This document shows, piece by piece, positions 1-11,740 of a stretch of 64,000 nt of DNA (position 1 is its first letter; each line of letters starts with the position of its first letter). Both the position numbers and the translations under genes were made by a program. Origin of the DNA: Paraescarpia echinospica. Taxonomy: Eukaryota; Annelida; Polychaeta; Sabellida; Siboglinidae. The DNA lies in contig CM034541.1 in the NCBI GenBank assembly GCA_020002185.1, forward strand, positions 31,026,648 through 31,090,647, in the 5' to 3' direction. The notes below the pieces were generated by a model. That model made no database searches and was not told the DNA's origin. It worked only from the letters and a program-made list of their open reading frames with translations.

Positions 1-479
1 GTTTTGTTTGCCACATATTTACGAACAACCCGTAGGGCCTACGTGCAGCCCTATGTCATGCCTAGAACGTTTGAGTATGATGCACCCAAACAGGAAGTAG
101 TTCTCTTCTTCGGCGTGATAATCCTCTACTGCGGTGTATATATAGGACAGTTGCAGCGCAGATTCACTATAATATATAAAATGAAAACAATACACTGTAT
201 TAACACATTCGACTGTGCTGCGTTGAAAAGCCTTTTTCAGCGTCAATTAAATTAAATCCGCGGTTCCCAATCTTTTATCTTCGCATACCCTCTGAGGTCT
301 GAGACGATCATCAGGGTACCCACATCATTTTAACATAACATATATACACTCTATAAAAACAACATTCTACACTCAGTTGTTTAAAGATAACACATAATCT
401 TATTAATTAGATAACAGTTTTAACCGAATGTATAATAAAATATGTAAACAACAAGAGGGATGAGCTAGCTTTTTCAAAA
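1..479. other. Non-coding, nothing recognised
   Basis: AT-rich sequence without a credible exon, RNA gene or repeat family that I recognise. Short open frames on both strands have no domain-like composition. Confidence 0.5.
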
Positions 480-1240
480 TCAGGTAATCAATTCGGGAGC
501 AATTTTGGACAGGCAGATTCGGAGATCATCCGTGACACAGAGTCGGACTTGAAATGTCGTCTCCGTGTAGAATAACGCCGAGAATCCGTGTTCACATAAA
601 TATGTAGACGGACTTGACCAGGAGAAAACGTTCAGGAGCATCATGGTAAATGGTGGAGTCATTCACGAACTTCAAAATGTCCTCATAACTTGCATGCGGT
701 CTGCTAAAGATATTGCACCTCCACGCTGGACGGATCTCAGAGTAAAAGTTGCATATTGCACACGGTAAGTTAGTTTGGAATTACGTTTGGCATTGACGAC
801 AGGTACGAGCGGCTGCACAAGTTGCCCAATTGTTTCCTTTCACTGTTTTTTCATCAACAAACGCTGCGTTGAGATGATCAGACATGTTGAAGTTTCCGTA
901 GTTGACGTCCCCCACAGCCCCACCAGCTTCACGATGACGTATTTTAACTAAGTCATCTTCAAGATTTAGCCTTTTTCCTATAGTTTCCAGATGTATTTTC
1001 GAGACTAATCCTTACAGACGAGCTGAAACAATTCGGCGATCTCATCTTTAGCCATTCCTATTTTGTTCCATGTTCTCCTTGACAGTAGTAGACCGCGGTG
1101 TGGAAGAGCTGCGTCTCTTGGTTTGCATGAAACTCTTGGCAAAAACAGAATCGAGTATTGAGAGCGATGAGTTTGGTGGTATTTACCACATTGACAACAT
1201 CATCAAGATTATGCTCTTAGCTCTGGCAGCACTACATTTG
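480..1240 (-). pseudogene. Decayed hAT-type (ZBED5/SCAND3-like) transposase fragment
   Basis: Two separate stretches on the minus strand resemble the C-terminal half of hAT transposases of the ZBED5/SCAND3 group. At about 480-640 the frame reads STYLCEHGFSALFYTETTFQ followed by a VRLCVTDDLRICLSKIAP stretch; the family normally shows S-x-Y-L-C-E-x-G-F-S-x-L, an R-x-R-L-D-V-x-x-D-L-R motif and a terminal S-x-x-x-P, the dimerisation (hATC) region. At about 1,085-1,215 another frame reads NTRFCFCQEFH then QLFHTAVYY, matching the family block L-N-x-R-L-F plus H-T-E-V-R-W-L-S. The sequence between them is not open in one frame, and I see no terminal repeats. The element is a broken relic or a fragment of a retrocopied domesticated gene. 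The family assignment rests on recalled motifs, not on a search. Confidence 0.6.
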
Positions 1241-1510
1241 ATGCGATAATGTATCGGTGGAACATGCAATGTATTTTTGAATGGTGAAACATAGCACCTC
1301 CTTTATTCACTCTGGGGAAAACGACTAAGCATGACCGATGTGAGATCGTAAATGAACCCCAGTTGTAAATGGAACTGTTTATGTTTTTACTGATTTAATA
1401 TTGTAGACGTGGTTCGGTGTTGTCTGTAAGCGAAGAATGCAAAAGGCAAAATTGTGCCAAGAAAATTGTCAAAACAATGTTATTAACCATAACAATACTG
1501 ATACATCTGC

Positions 1511-1564
1511 AAGATGCGTCCCGTGAATCTCGCCGCTAGGTACGGCGCTCTCTCTCTCTCTCTG
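1511..1564. repeat. Dispersed repeat with (CT)n tail, copy 1
   Basis: The sequence beginning AAGATGCGTCCCGTGAATCT and ending in TAGGTACGGCG plus a CT run is shared with about 61,521-61,653. This copy has a short CT run followed by unrelated sequence. The two copies are almost identical over about 40 bp, and their flanks differ. Confidence 0.8.
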
Positions 1565-1644
1565 TATGACATACGAGAGTGAGTGTGACTTCCAGGTGTT
1601 TGTCGGATCTGGTACGTCGCAGTTTGCCTGTGCCTCAATCAAAA

Positions 1645-2032
1645 TTATGCGTGTGTAGATGTAATAGTGTAGCGGGTGCACCACCGCCACGTAACGGTCA
1701 ACGTTGACCAGCGCCAGACTCCAGATGGACACGGTCACCGCCACGCCGTGGATGGTGCCAGCTATCTGACACCAGATGGCACCAAACGGCCAGCGCCCAG
1801 TGGCTGCCAGGTAGACGCACGGCGCACACGCCACAACACATACAACCATATCGGAGCAGTTCAGGTTGAGTAAGCACATGCGACTGATCGCCGGGATCTG
1901 TTTAGTTATGCATAGTATGCACATGTTTAACACATTTCCGAACGCTATCATCATGCATACACTGACGACGATCAATGTTCGGAGTATCGGGCTGACAGGG
2001 TTACAGCCTTCATCGGTTGTAATAGGGTACAT
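1645..2032 (-). CDS. Rhodopsin-like (class A) GPCR, N-terminal half only (TM1-TM3); possibly truncated
   Basis: From a Met at 2,032 the minus strand encodes a short extracellular tail, TM1 with the G-N motif (IAFGNVLNMCIL), TM2 with the conserved Asp (LNCSDMVVCVVACAP), an extracellular loop with the conserved Trp (GRWPFG), the TM3 cysteine (WCQIAG) and a clear DRY motif in VDRYVAVVHPLHY. This is the classical layout of an amine/peptide-type class A receptor, a plasma-membrane seven-helix receptor that couples to G proteins. After HPLHYYIYTR the frame stays open but no TM4 follows, and about 100 bp further the sequence enters a (CT)n-tailed repeat also found near 61.5 kb. Either an exon ends near the second intracellular loop and the rest lies beyond the left edge of the window, or the gene has been cut by the repeat. 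No strong splice donor is visible at the expected place. The ligand class cannot be called. Confidence 0.72.
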
Positions 2033-2279
2033 CTGAATCTTGTCTGGGAAGTTGTACACAACCAATATATCTTGTTATGCGTTCTCCACCATCTGCATCC
2101 CCTTTCACCACCCTCTAACACACCCACTACCTGCCCCCTACAACCCAGTGGAAATAGTCTTTACCCCCTCACCCCTTCCACCTCTACCTGCCCTCTACAA
2201 ACCACACTTTCACTTTCCTTTTCTTCACACCTCTTGTTACTTTGCTACCCGCATCGACCATGTAAAGTAAAAACCCCGC

Positions 2280-2615
2280 TACTCCACCCCACCCGCCTAC
2301 TCCACACACCTCCCCACACACCCTTATACCCACTGGACCCATCACATACCCATATTGCCCCCTGACCTCCAACACACCCTCATTGCCTCCCGACCCCCAC
2401 ACACCTTCATTGCCCCCGACCCCCCACATACCCTCATCGCCCCCCGACTCCACATATATCTTCATTGCCCACCAACCCCCCACACACTCATTGCCCCCCT
2501 GACCCCCATACACCCTTATTGCCCCCTGACCCCCCACTCAACCTCATTGCCCATCGACACCCCACACTCCTTCATTGCCCCCCCAAACCCCCACACACCC
2601 TCATTGCACCCTCAG
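2280..2615. repeat. C-rich minisatellite (about 26-30 bp degenerate unit)
   Basis: Repeats of the type CATTGCCCCCCGACCCCCAC with ACACCCT spacers, G-poor on the plus strand. It gives artificial open frames in several phases. A broader pyrimidine-rich zone starts near 2,095. Confidence 0.85.
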
Positions 2616-2619
2616 TGGT

Positions 2620-4780
2620 AAGTCCACTTTTTTGTGTGCAATGAGTGTCAAATTGTGATATTTTATAGTTCATTTGCTAACATGCAATGTGGCCAGAATT
2701 ATGACAAAGATAAATGCAGTATAATTTGAAAAAGATCTGTTAAGAAACTTATAGTTCCGTCATCAGAACGTTCCAAGAACCCGCAGTGTCGATCTATTCC
2801 ATGTTATTAAAACTATTACCATGTCTGCTTGGTGTTCATGCAGCGTTGTTCATAATCCTGTTGTTCATGAGCATGTTCATGCGTGGCAGTCGCTGTCGTA
2901 TCTCGTACAGATTGCCTCAGTATGCAAGTCTCTCTTCAACAACGCAGAATAAGCAGTTCCTCAACAGTCTTGTTACCGGTGTAAAGACAGTCCTAGAGAA
3001 TTCATAGATCAGTGGAGTGTGTAGACGCAGGGTCTTCAAGTACACTAAACATTGTCTAAGAATGTGGACATATTACATATATAAACCACAAGCCAGTGAC
3101 CGTGGAGACCTTCTGTGGAGACCCTCGGTCTCAACAACATCAAACGTTGTGTGAGAAGGGGAGATGTTCAACTAGTAGCATGCAGGGCACGAAATTCCGC
3201 TTGTCTGTTTGCCCGAGACAACTGGATTTGCCACCAGACAAGTGAAACTGCAACTACTTGTTGTCCGTGGGACATCCTAGCTATTTACAGCCAGAACAAC
3301 TATAAAAATTGTACTAAACTGTCCGTTCTCTAAAACATATGTCATACAGGCATGTACACTTCGAAATGTAAGAGAATTTCTGCTTTTTATTTTGTCATCG
3401 GGCGAAGTTGTTTGAATAAAATAGTATCCATTTTATGAGAATTTAATCAGGGTTTTGGTCAGGAGCCAGAACCAAGGTAATTTACCTGGCTAAGGCACTC
3501 GTTAATGAATCGCCGGTATCCGGTAGGTAAATGGCTAATTTTTTGTCACAACATTTCAGCAAGTTCCATGAACAGATTAGCACATCGACCATGATAATCG
3601 TATATATGGCAACAAAACAATGTTAGTAAACGAGTGTCATTTTGACGATAATAAACCATAGTTTTAAATTGTTCGCGCGGAAGTTTGCGAATCGCCATAG
3701 CATTACTCGCAGTTCATGGAAAGTCCGCCAAGCGCCTAGCAGACAGATCGGCAACTACCCAACGCGTAGCAGACAGATCAGCAACTTAAGCTCTATCAAC
3801 ACCAGTTTCACAATAAAAAGTGGTGTGTACATGGCCAAGGGTGCATGTGTATTTGTTATCATCATTCATGGTAGCCTGCAGTTACATTATAAAGTCCATG
3901 CATTCTGCAACTTGATATAATATTTTGTTATTTTCAGAATTGCAATTTTGAACCACGGAATAGATAAAATACAACCATATTTCAAAAATAACTGTTTTGC
4001 AAGATGGATTTCCTATTAGTCATTCCATTTCCGATAAGAGAAGGTGAGTTTTCAATTCTACTAATTCCACCTGACCATGAGTGCATTGCCCTGAAAAGTA
4101 CTGGGAATGGGAGATGTTTGTACAATTCAGCGTCCATTTTGCTGAAATGTTTTCTGTATGAAACACTAATTTTCTAGTCATTAAAAGTACCGTACTGACA
4201 GTTCAACACAGGTAAATGTTTACTGTTTGTCTTCACAGCACCTATTCCCTGTCTCCATCTACAGGTGTTCCAGCACCATCGTGGTCTAAACACCCATTAT
4301 GTGAAGTCTTGTATTAAAAATAAACACTAGATATCTCTCCCTGGGCTGCTTCCGGTAAACACACACCGGGACCTCTAGAATTATGTCATAATTTCATAAT
4401 AATAGGGCAGCACTGTTCTTCTTTGCTAAACATAAAAGTATAACATGCATTGCCTTTGATGGGGTTATTAGCACACACTATTCAACTGTAAATATTGTAT
4501 GTGAGTGGGAATATTAGTTAGTATACATTGGCTATCTATGGCAAATAGTGTTACAGTAATGATTTAAAATAACACAAAATTAATTACGGAAAAGTAGCTT
4601 TTGAAAGTTGGTTGTTCGTGGGGCAAGTGAATTGTTATACGGGCAAGTGAACGTTTGGTTCTACTTGTCTGCTGGACAAGTAAATAGTTTAACAATTTTG
4701 AGCCCTGAGCATGATAAAATGTATTTGAATTTGGTCAAGATATAAATCGTGTATATCTTTAATTGGATGTCTCAGTGATC
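2620..4780. other. Gene-free stretch with minor repeats
   Basis: No credible exon was found. Two GACAAGT-rich blocks in opposite orientation (about 3,180-3,270 and 4,595-4,715) share the outer edge CATG(CT)CAGGGC and may be ends of one decayed element. A 34-bp near-duplicate (GTAGCAGACAGATC with neighbours) sits at about 3,728-3,787. Otherwise I see nothing in it. Confidence 0.45.
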
Positions 4781-5390
4781 TGTGACAATGTCAGTGTGTT
4801 GTTAGAGTCAGCATATCATGGTGACAGTGTCAGTGTCTTGGTGACGTCATTATGTCTTTGTGACAGTGGTTAGTGTCAGGATGTCATGGTGACTGTCAGT
4901 GTGTTTTGGTGACAGTGTCAGGAAGTCATGGGGACAGTGTCAGCATATCATGTTGAAAATGTCAGTGTGTTTTGGAGACAACGTCAGTGTGTCTTGGTAA
5001 CAACATCAGTGTGTCTTGGTGACAATGTCAGTGTGTCTTGGAGACAACGTCAGAGTGGCTTGGTGACAGTGTTAGGGTGTCTTGAAGACCGTGTCAGTGT
5101 GTTTTGGTGACAACGTCAGTATGTTTTGGAGACAACGTCAGTGTATCTTGGTGACAAATGTCAGTGTATCTTGGTGACTACATCAGTGTGTCTTGGTGAC
5201 AGGGTCAGTGTGTCTTGGAGACAACGTCAGTGTCTCTTGTTGACAAATGTCAGTGTATCTTGGTGACTACATCAGTGTGTCTTGGTGATTACATCAATGT
5301 GTCTTGGAGATAGTGGTTACAGTGTCAGATTGTTTGGTGAATGTCACTATGTCTTTGTGTTTTGGTGACAGTGCCAGTCAGCGTATCACA
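4780..5390. repeat. Minisatellite, about 20-24 bp unit (GTGTCTTGGTGACA core)
   Basis: Roughly 25 imperfect copies of TCAGTGTGTCTTGGTGACAA. It ends immediately before the target-site duplication of the large palindromic element. Confidence 0.85.
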
Positions 5391-5401
5391 GTGCCGCCGT
5401 C

Positions 5402-5407
5402 AGCATG
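5402..5407 (+). repeat. Left 6-bp target-site duplication (AGCATG) of the palindromic element
   Basis: AGCATG lies directly before the terminus AGTAGTATAGAGGTGC. The identical AGCATG lies directly after the opposite terminus at 16,513-16,518. Confidence 0.8.
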
Positions 5408-5439
5408 AGTAGTATAGAGGTGCTGTTCGGCCCCGTGCA

Positions 5440-5760
5440 CGCCAACTTTGGTGACCTATAGGCAAAACTTTACTAATAAAAAACGTTTTAATGACCCCTA
5501 AACGTTTTCGGCAACCTACTTATAAAAAAAAGATCAAAGGCTTTTTTGACACTAAACGTTTTCGGCAACATACTTATAAAAACGTGATTGATTACCCCCC
5601 ACCTTTGGTGACCTATAGGCAAAACTTTACTAATAAAAAACGTTTTAATTACCCCTAAACGTTTTCGGCAACCTACTTATAGAAAAGATCAAAGGCTTTT
5701 TTGACACTAAACGTTTTCGGCAACCTACTTATAAAAAACGTGATTGATTACCCCCTCTAA
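5440..5760 (+). repeat. Sub-terminal tandem repeat (ACGTTTTCGGCAACC type)
   Basis: Two rounds of a block containing CCTATAGGCAAAACTTTACT and ACGTTTTCGGCAACCTACTT. It is mirrored at about 16,165-16,470 in the right arm. Confidence 0.8.
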
Positions 5761-5827
5761 GTACATTTGAGCTGCCACCTAGCGGTGAGTGTAGAGATTA
5801 GTTTGTTTATGCCCTAGCGACCAACGC

Positions 5828-6400
5828 CGTACCTAGCGCGTGCTGACCTAAACACTATATGACGCGACTATATAACCACGATAAAACCACTGTGTGCAGA
5901 CTTCCCCCCGTCAGCCCTATGTGAATGTCCCACTGTAACCTATGTTTACAGCAGTGCTGACATTAGCAATATATGACGCGACTATATAACCGCGATAAAA
6001 CCACTGTGTGCAGACTCCCCCCGTCAGCCCTATGTGAATGTCCCACTGTAACCTATGTTTACAGCAGTGCTGACATTAGCAATATATGACGCGACTATAT
6101 AACCGCGATAAAACCACTGTGTGCAGACTTCCCCCCGTCAGCCCTATGTGAATGTCCCACTGTAACCTATGTTTACAGCAGTGCTGACATTAGCAATATA
6201 TGACGCGACTATATAACCGCGATAAAACCACTGTGTGCAGACTCCCCCGTCAGCCCTATGTGAATGCCCCACTGTACTCTATGTTTACAGCAGTGACATA
6301 AGCACTATATGACGCGGCTATATAACCGCGATAAAACCACTGTGTGCAGACTTCCCCGTCAGCCCTATGTGGATGCCCCACTGTACCCTATGTTAGCAGC
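5828..6400 (+). repeat. Five tandem units of about 120 bp with a CGCG-TATATA-CGCG core (left arm)
   Basis: Each unit carries GCGACTATATAACCGCGATA, then GTGTGCAGAC and CCCGTCAGCCCTATGTG. The core combines a TATA-like box with flanking CGCG palindromes and could act as a promoter or protein-binding repeat; that is inference. The mirrored copies in the right arm are at about 15,240-16,080. Confidence 0.8.
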
Positions 6401-6790
6401 AGCACGATAAGCGACCGGCACTGCAGCAGCAGCAGCAGCAGCAGGAGTGGACTATGATACCCCGGCGCGGCAGCATAGCTGGCTGTGTGTTGTAAATCTA
6501 GCAGTGCGATCAAAACGAAACCAATGCGTTGTGCGTTTAAATAAATAAATAAATCTAGTGGTACGATCAAATCGAAACCAATGCATAAATACGCTAACGT
6601 TCAGTGGGTGGCGCTGTACGTAGGGTGTTTATGCAGTGGATACATACGAGTGGAAACGTGAGTAGTAAAGATGACTGCAGTATTTATTGACTGCTAAAAT
6701 GATATAGTCGTCCGCGGCAGCGTGATGTTGGGGCGACCGTACATACTGGCTTTGTCGCTGCTGTTGACAGGGCGGTTGTAGGCAGTCGGA
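6390..6790. other. Palindrome arm segment, CAG-repeat and non-coding
   Basis: Contains a short (CAG)n run near 6,420-6,442 and two copies of an ATCGAAACCAATGC block at about 6,505-6,590. Mirrored at about 14,880-15,240. Confidence 0.6.
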
Positions 6791-7760
6791 TCTCTCTATG
6801 AAAATAAACCACAATACATGTAGGTGTGTTTAAACAAAGGGTGCCAAATAAAATGAGAACCATACATGCATGCACACATGCATGCATGCGTAAAAGCAGG
6901 CTTACTGAAATAAACCACAATACATGTACGCGTGTTTAAACAAAGGGCGCCAAAATAAAATGTGAACCATGCATACATGCATGCATGCATGCATGGCGAG
7001 GGGGGTCACTCCGTGATGTTGGCCGACCGTGCATACTGGCTTTGTTGCTGCTGTTGACAGGGCGGCCGTTCGTGTAGGCAGTTGGATCTCTCTATGAAAT
7101 AAACCACAATACATGTACGCGTGTTTAAACAAAGGGCGCCAAAATAAAATGAGAACCATGCATGCATGCACACATGCATGCATGCGTAAAAGCAGGCTTA
7201 CTGAAATAGGACGAGGTGTTGGTGTGACTATGCATGTCGGCTTTGTAGTCAGTTGGTGATCTCTATGAAATAAACCACCACAATACATGTACGCGTGTTT
7301 AAACAAAGGGTGGCAATGAGAACCATGCATGCATGCGTAAAAGCAGGCTTACGTGCTTACAACTGTTTAAACAAAGGATGGCAATGAGAACCATGCATGC
7401 ACGCACACACGCATGCATGCGTAAAAGCAGGCTTACGTGCTTACAACTGTTTAAACAAAGGGTGGCAAAATAAAATGAGAACCATGCATGCACGCACGCA
7501 TGCATGCTGTATGAAATAAACAACCACAATACATGTACGCGTGTTTAAACAAAGGGTGGCAATGAGAACCATATGCATGCATGCGTAAAAGCAGGCTTAC
7601 GTGCTTACAACTGTTTAAACAAAGGGTGGCAATGAGAACCATGCATGCACACATACACGCATGCATGCGTAAAAGCAGGCTTACGTGCTTACAACTGTTT
7701 AAACAAATGGCGGGAAAATAAAATGAGAACCATGCATGCATGCATGCGTAAAAGCAGTCT
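6790..7760 (-). repeat. Tandem array with GTTTAAAC and ATGCATGC motifs (left arm)
   Basis: About eight imperfect units of 60-130 bp, each with TGTTTAAACAAAGGG, ATGAGAACCATGCATGCA and often TAAAAGCAGGCTTAC. The ATGCATGC runs alternate purine and pyrimidine and are self-complementary. Apparent open frames (MHAWFSFYF-type) are repeat translations. Confidence 0.85.
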
Positions 7761-7879
7761 TACCGATGTGTTGGCGGCGTACGAGGAGACGTTGTTTTAT
7801 CCATTGTGTGTGAAATAGTCAAACGGTGGAATTTAGCGTCACGCGTATGTGACTGCAAAATCGTGAATGAAATGAGCAA

Positions 7880-8300
7880 TGCGCGCGCCGTCAAAAACAG
7901 CGGTGGCGCATGACACTACGGCTTATCGTGATCGGAATGTGAACGGAGAACAATGCAATTTCAAAAACAATAAACGAAAAGCTAAAAGCATGACAGTAAG
8001 CGTTGTATATGATTAGTTTGGAGTCGGGGATCGTGTGGTGTAGTGATATTTGTGAAATTCGATGTAAAGACATATTTGACGATGAATGTACTGACATGAC
8101 CGCTAACTTTTTTCCTAAAACAAATACCTCGGTAACCGCGTCGTATGTGTTAAGTGTGCATGCGCGTTATTTTAAAAGGTAGACTAGGCAGTATGTGTTA
8201 AGTGAGCATGCGCGTTATTTTGTAAGATAACGGTAGACTAGGCAGTATGTGTTAAGTGCGCATGCGCCTTATTTTGAAAAGTGTTGTAAGCACGCACGCG
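7880..8300. repeat. Arm block with three copies of a GTATGTGTTAAGTG unit
   Basis: A 230-bp non-coding block (7,880-8,110) is followed by about three tandem copies of a roughly 57-bp unit containing GCATGCGCGTTATTTT. In the right arm the larger block occurs twice (13,345-13,560 and 13,616-13,845). Confidence 0.75.
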
Positions 8301-8362
8301 TACATATATTGTGGTTTATTTCATAGAGTACTGAAGATCCAACTGCCTACAAGAACGGCCCT

Positions 8363-8653
8363 GTGAGCAGCAGCAGCAGCAGCAAAGCCGGTATGCTCGG
8401 TCGCTCCCATATCACGGACCCCCCTCGCCCAATCACTCCACCACCACCACCACCACCACCACCTATCAGCCACGACGCCGATTACTTCGATGACGACACC
8501 AGCCTCGTGTCTCCGTTCTTAAGAAGAGGAAGCAATGGATCGTGGTATACGCCTATCCCACCGACCGAACTATTACACTACCCTGACAGACATCCACACA
8601 AGCTAGTGGTGTTAGTTGACTACACTACCCTGACAGACATCATCACAAGCTAG
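8363..8653 (+). CDS. Proline-rich reading frame conserved in both palindrome arms (left copy)
   Basis: The frame reads a Ser run, a block of nine prolines, then ISHDADYFDDDTSLVSPF and LRRGSNGSWYTPIPP, and ends in HYPDRHPHKLVV before the 47-bp array. I do not recognise a family. The same stretch exists in the right arm (minus strand, about 12,805-13,035) with eight prolines, one Tyr/Asp change and two silent changes. A 4-bp indel upstream of the proline run shifts the frame there, so only the part from DPPRP onward is shared. There is no ATG near the beginning of the left frame; the first Met is about 9 codons in. The composition is more protein-like than the surrounding arrays, but expression is unproven. 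The 47-bp array beside it repeats its last codons, so this frame appears to have seeded that array. Confidence 0.3.
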   Translation: MSSSSSSKAGMLGRSHITDPPRPITPPPPPPPPPISHDADYFDDDTSLVSPFLRRGSNGSWYTPIPPTELLHYPDRHPHKLVVLVDYTTLTDIITS

Positions 8654-9355
8654 TGGTGGTAAGTTGACTACACTATCCTGACAGACATCCACACAAGCTA
8701 GTGGTGATAAGTTGCCTACACTACCTTGACAGACATCCTCACAAGCTAGTGGTGGTAGTTGACTACACTAGCCTACACTACCCTGGCAGACATCCTCACA
8801 AGCTAGTGGTGGTAGTTGACTACACTACCCTGACAGACATCCTCACAAGCTAGTGGTGGTAAGTTGACTACACTACCCTGACATACATCCTCACAAGCTA
8901 GTGGTGGTAGTTGACTACACTATCCTGGCAGACATCCTCACAAGCTAGTGGTGGTAGTTGACTACACTACCCTGGCAGACATCCCCACAAGCTAGTGGTG
9001 GTAGTTGACTACACTACCCTGGCAGACATCCTCACAAGCTAGTGGTGGTAGTTGACTACACTACCCTGGCAGACATACTCATAAGCTAGTGGTGGTAGTT
9101 GACTACACTACCCTGACAGACATCCTCACAAGCTAGTGATGGTAGTAGACTACACTACCCTGACAGACACCCTCACAAGCTAGTGGTGGTAGTTGACTAC
9201 ACTACCCTGACAGACATTCTCACAAGCTAGTGATGGTAGTTGACTACACTACTCTGGCAGACATCCTCACAAGCTAGTGATGGTAGTTGACTACACTACC
9301 CTGACAGACATCCTCACAAGCTAGTGATGGTAATTGTCTACACTACCCTGACAGA
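8600..9355 (+). repeat. 47-bp tandem array (left arm)
   Basis: About 15 copies of a unit containing ACAAGCTAGTGGTGGTAGTT then GACTACACTACCCTGACAGA. Its register continues the 3' end of the proline-rich frame. Mirrored at 12,265-12,890. Confidence 0.9.
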
Positions 9356-11740
9356 CATCACTAACTCCACTGTCTACTACCTACTGGCCACTGTCTACCC
9401 ACTCCACTGCCTACTACCTACTGCCCACTGTCTACTACCTACTGCCCACTGTCTACTCACTCCACTGTCTACTACCTACTGCCCACTGTCCACTCACTCC
9501 ACTGTCTACTACCTACTGCCCACTGTCTACTCACTCCACTGTCTACTACCTACTGTCTACTCACTCCACTGTCTACTACCTACTGCCCACTGTCCACTCA
9601 CTCCACTGTCTACTACCTACTGCCCGCTGTCTACTCACTCCACTGTCTACTACCTACTGTCCACTCACTCCACTGTCTACTACCTACTGCCCACTCACTC
9701 CACTGCCTACTACCTACTGCCCGCTGTCTAGTCACTCCACTGTCTACTACCTACTGCCCACTGTCTATTCACTCCACTACTGCCCACTGTCTACTCACTC
9801 CACTGTCTACTGCCTACTGCCCACTGTCTACTCACTCTACTGTCTACTACCTACTACCCACTGTCCACTCACTCCACTGTCTACTACCTACTACCCACTG
9901 TCTACTCACTCCACTGTCTACTGCCTACTGCCCACTGTCTACTCACTCTACTGTCTACTTCCCACTGTCCACTGTCTACTCACTCCACTGTCTACTGCCT
10001 ACTGCCCACTGTCTACTCACTCTACTGTCTACTTCCCACTGTCCACTGTCTACTCACTCTACTGTCTACTGCCCACTGTCTACTCACTCTACTGTCCACT
10101 ACCTACTACCCACTGTCTACTCACTCCACTGCCTACTACCTACTGCCCACTGTCTACTCACTCCACTGTCTACTACCTACTGCCCACTGTCTACTCAGTC
10201 CTCAGTCTACTTCCCAGTCTACTCACTCTACTGTCTACTACCTACTACCCACTGTCCACTCACTCCACTGTCTACTCACTCCACTGTCTACTACGTACTG
10301 TCTACTCACTCCACTGTCTACTACCTACTGCCCACTGTCTACTCACTCCACTGTCTACTACCTACTGCCCACTGTCTACTCACTCCACTGTCTACTACCT
10401 ACTGCCCACTGTCTACCTACTCCTGCTGCTCACTACCTACTGCCCACTGTACACCTCACCCACTGTTCAATACCTACTACCTGGCACTGTCTACTCACTC
10501 CACTGTCTACTACTTACTGCCCACTGTCTACTCACTCCACTGTCTACTACCTACTGCCCACTGTCTACTCACTCCACTGTCTACTACCTACTGCCCACTG
10601 TCCACTCACTCCACTGTCTACTACCTACTGCCCACTGTCTACTCACTCCACTGTCTACTGCCTACTGCCCACTGTCTACTCACTCCACTGTCTACTACCT
10701 ACTACCCACTGTCTACTCACTCCACTGCCTACTACCTACTGCCCACTGTCTACTACCTACTGCCCACTGTCCACTCACTCCACTGTCTACTACCTACTGC
10801 CCACTGTCTACTCACTCCACTGTCTACTGCCTACTGCCCACTGTCTACTCACTCCACTGTCTACTACCTACTACCCACTGTCCACTCACCTAATTTCTAC
10901 TGCTCCCACTGCCCACTTCCACTTCCTGTTCACTGCCCACTGTCTACTTCACTCTACTGCTCTACTACTCTACTGGGTCTCACTACCCCACTGTCTACTA
11001 CCTACTGTCCACTGCTCCACTACTCCACTGTCTACTGTCTACTGCCTCCACTGCTCCTACCTACCTCGTCCTTACTGCCTACTGTCTACTCACTCCACTG
11101 TCTACTGCCCACTGTCTACTCACTCCACTGTCTACTGCCCACTGTCCACTCACTTCACTGCCTACTACCTACTGCCCACTGTCTACTCACTCCACTGTCT
11201 ACTGCCTACTGCCCACTGTCTACTCACTCCGCTGTCTACTACCTACTGCCCACTGTACACTCACTCCACTGTCTACTACCTACTACCCACTGTCTACTCA
11301 CTCCACTGCCTACTACCTACTGCCCACTGTCTACTCACTCCACTGTCTACTGCCTACTGCCCTCTGTCTACTCACTCTACTGTCTACTACCTACTGCCCA
11401 CTGTCCACTCACTCCACTGTCTACTACCCAATGTCTACTCACTCCACTGTCTACTACCTACTGCCCACTGTCTACTCACTCTACTGTCTACTTCCCACTG
11501 TCCACTGTCTACTCACTCCACTGTCTACTGCCCACTGTCCACTCACTCCACTGTCTACTACCTACTACCCACTGTCTACTCACTCCACTGCCTACTACCT
11601 ACTGCCCACTGTCTACTCACTCCACTGTCTACTGCCCACTGTCTACTCACTCCACTGTCTACTACCAACTGTCTACTCACTTCACTGCCTACTACGTACT
11701 GCCCACTGTCTACTCACTCCACTGTCTACTGCCTACTGCC
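9356..11740 (+). repeat. 2.4-kb CTGTCTACT/CTGCCCACT satellite-like array
   Basis: The higher-order unit is about 37 bp: CTCACTCCACTGTCTACT, ACCTACTGCC and CACTGTCTA. The plus strand is extremely poor in G outside CTG. Some blocks near 10,420-11,080 are degenerate. Open frames reading STVYYLLPT are translations of the array. Confidence 0.95.

Noticed and set aside
2040..2621. Pro/His/Thr-rich frames on the plus strand
   Set aside because: They come from the C-rich minisatellite and overlap in all frames.
6796..7741. MHAWFSFYF / LCLNSCKHVSLLLR repeated frames in the palindrome arms
   Set aside because: Translations of the ATGCATGC/GTTTAAAC units; they are broken differently in each unit.
8600..9355. 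CRISPR-like regular array
   Set aside because: The 47-bp units are contiguous, with no unique spacers, and the DNA is eukaryotic.
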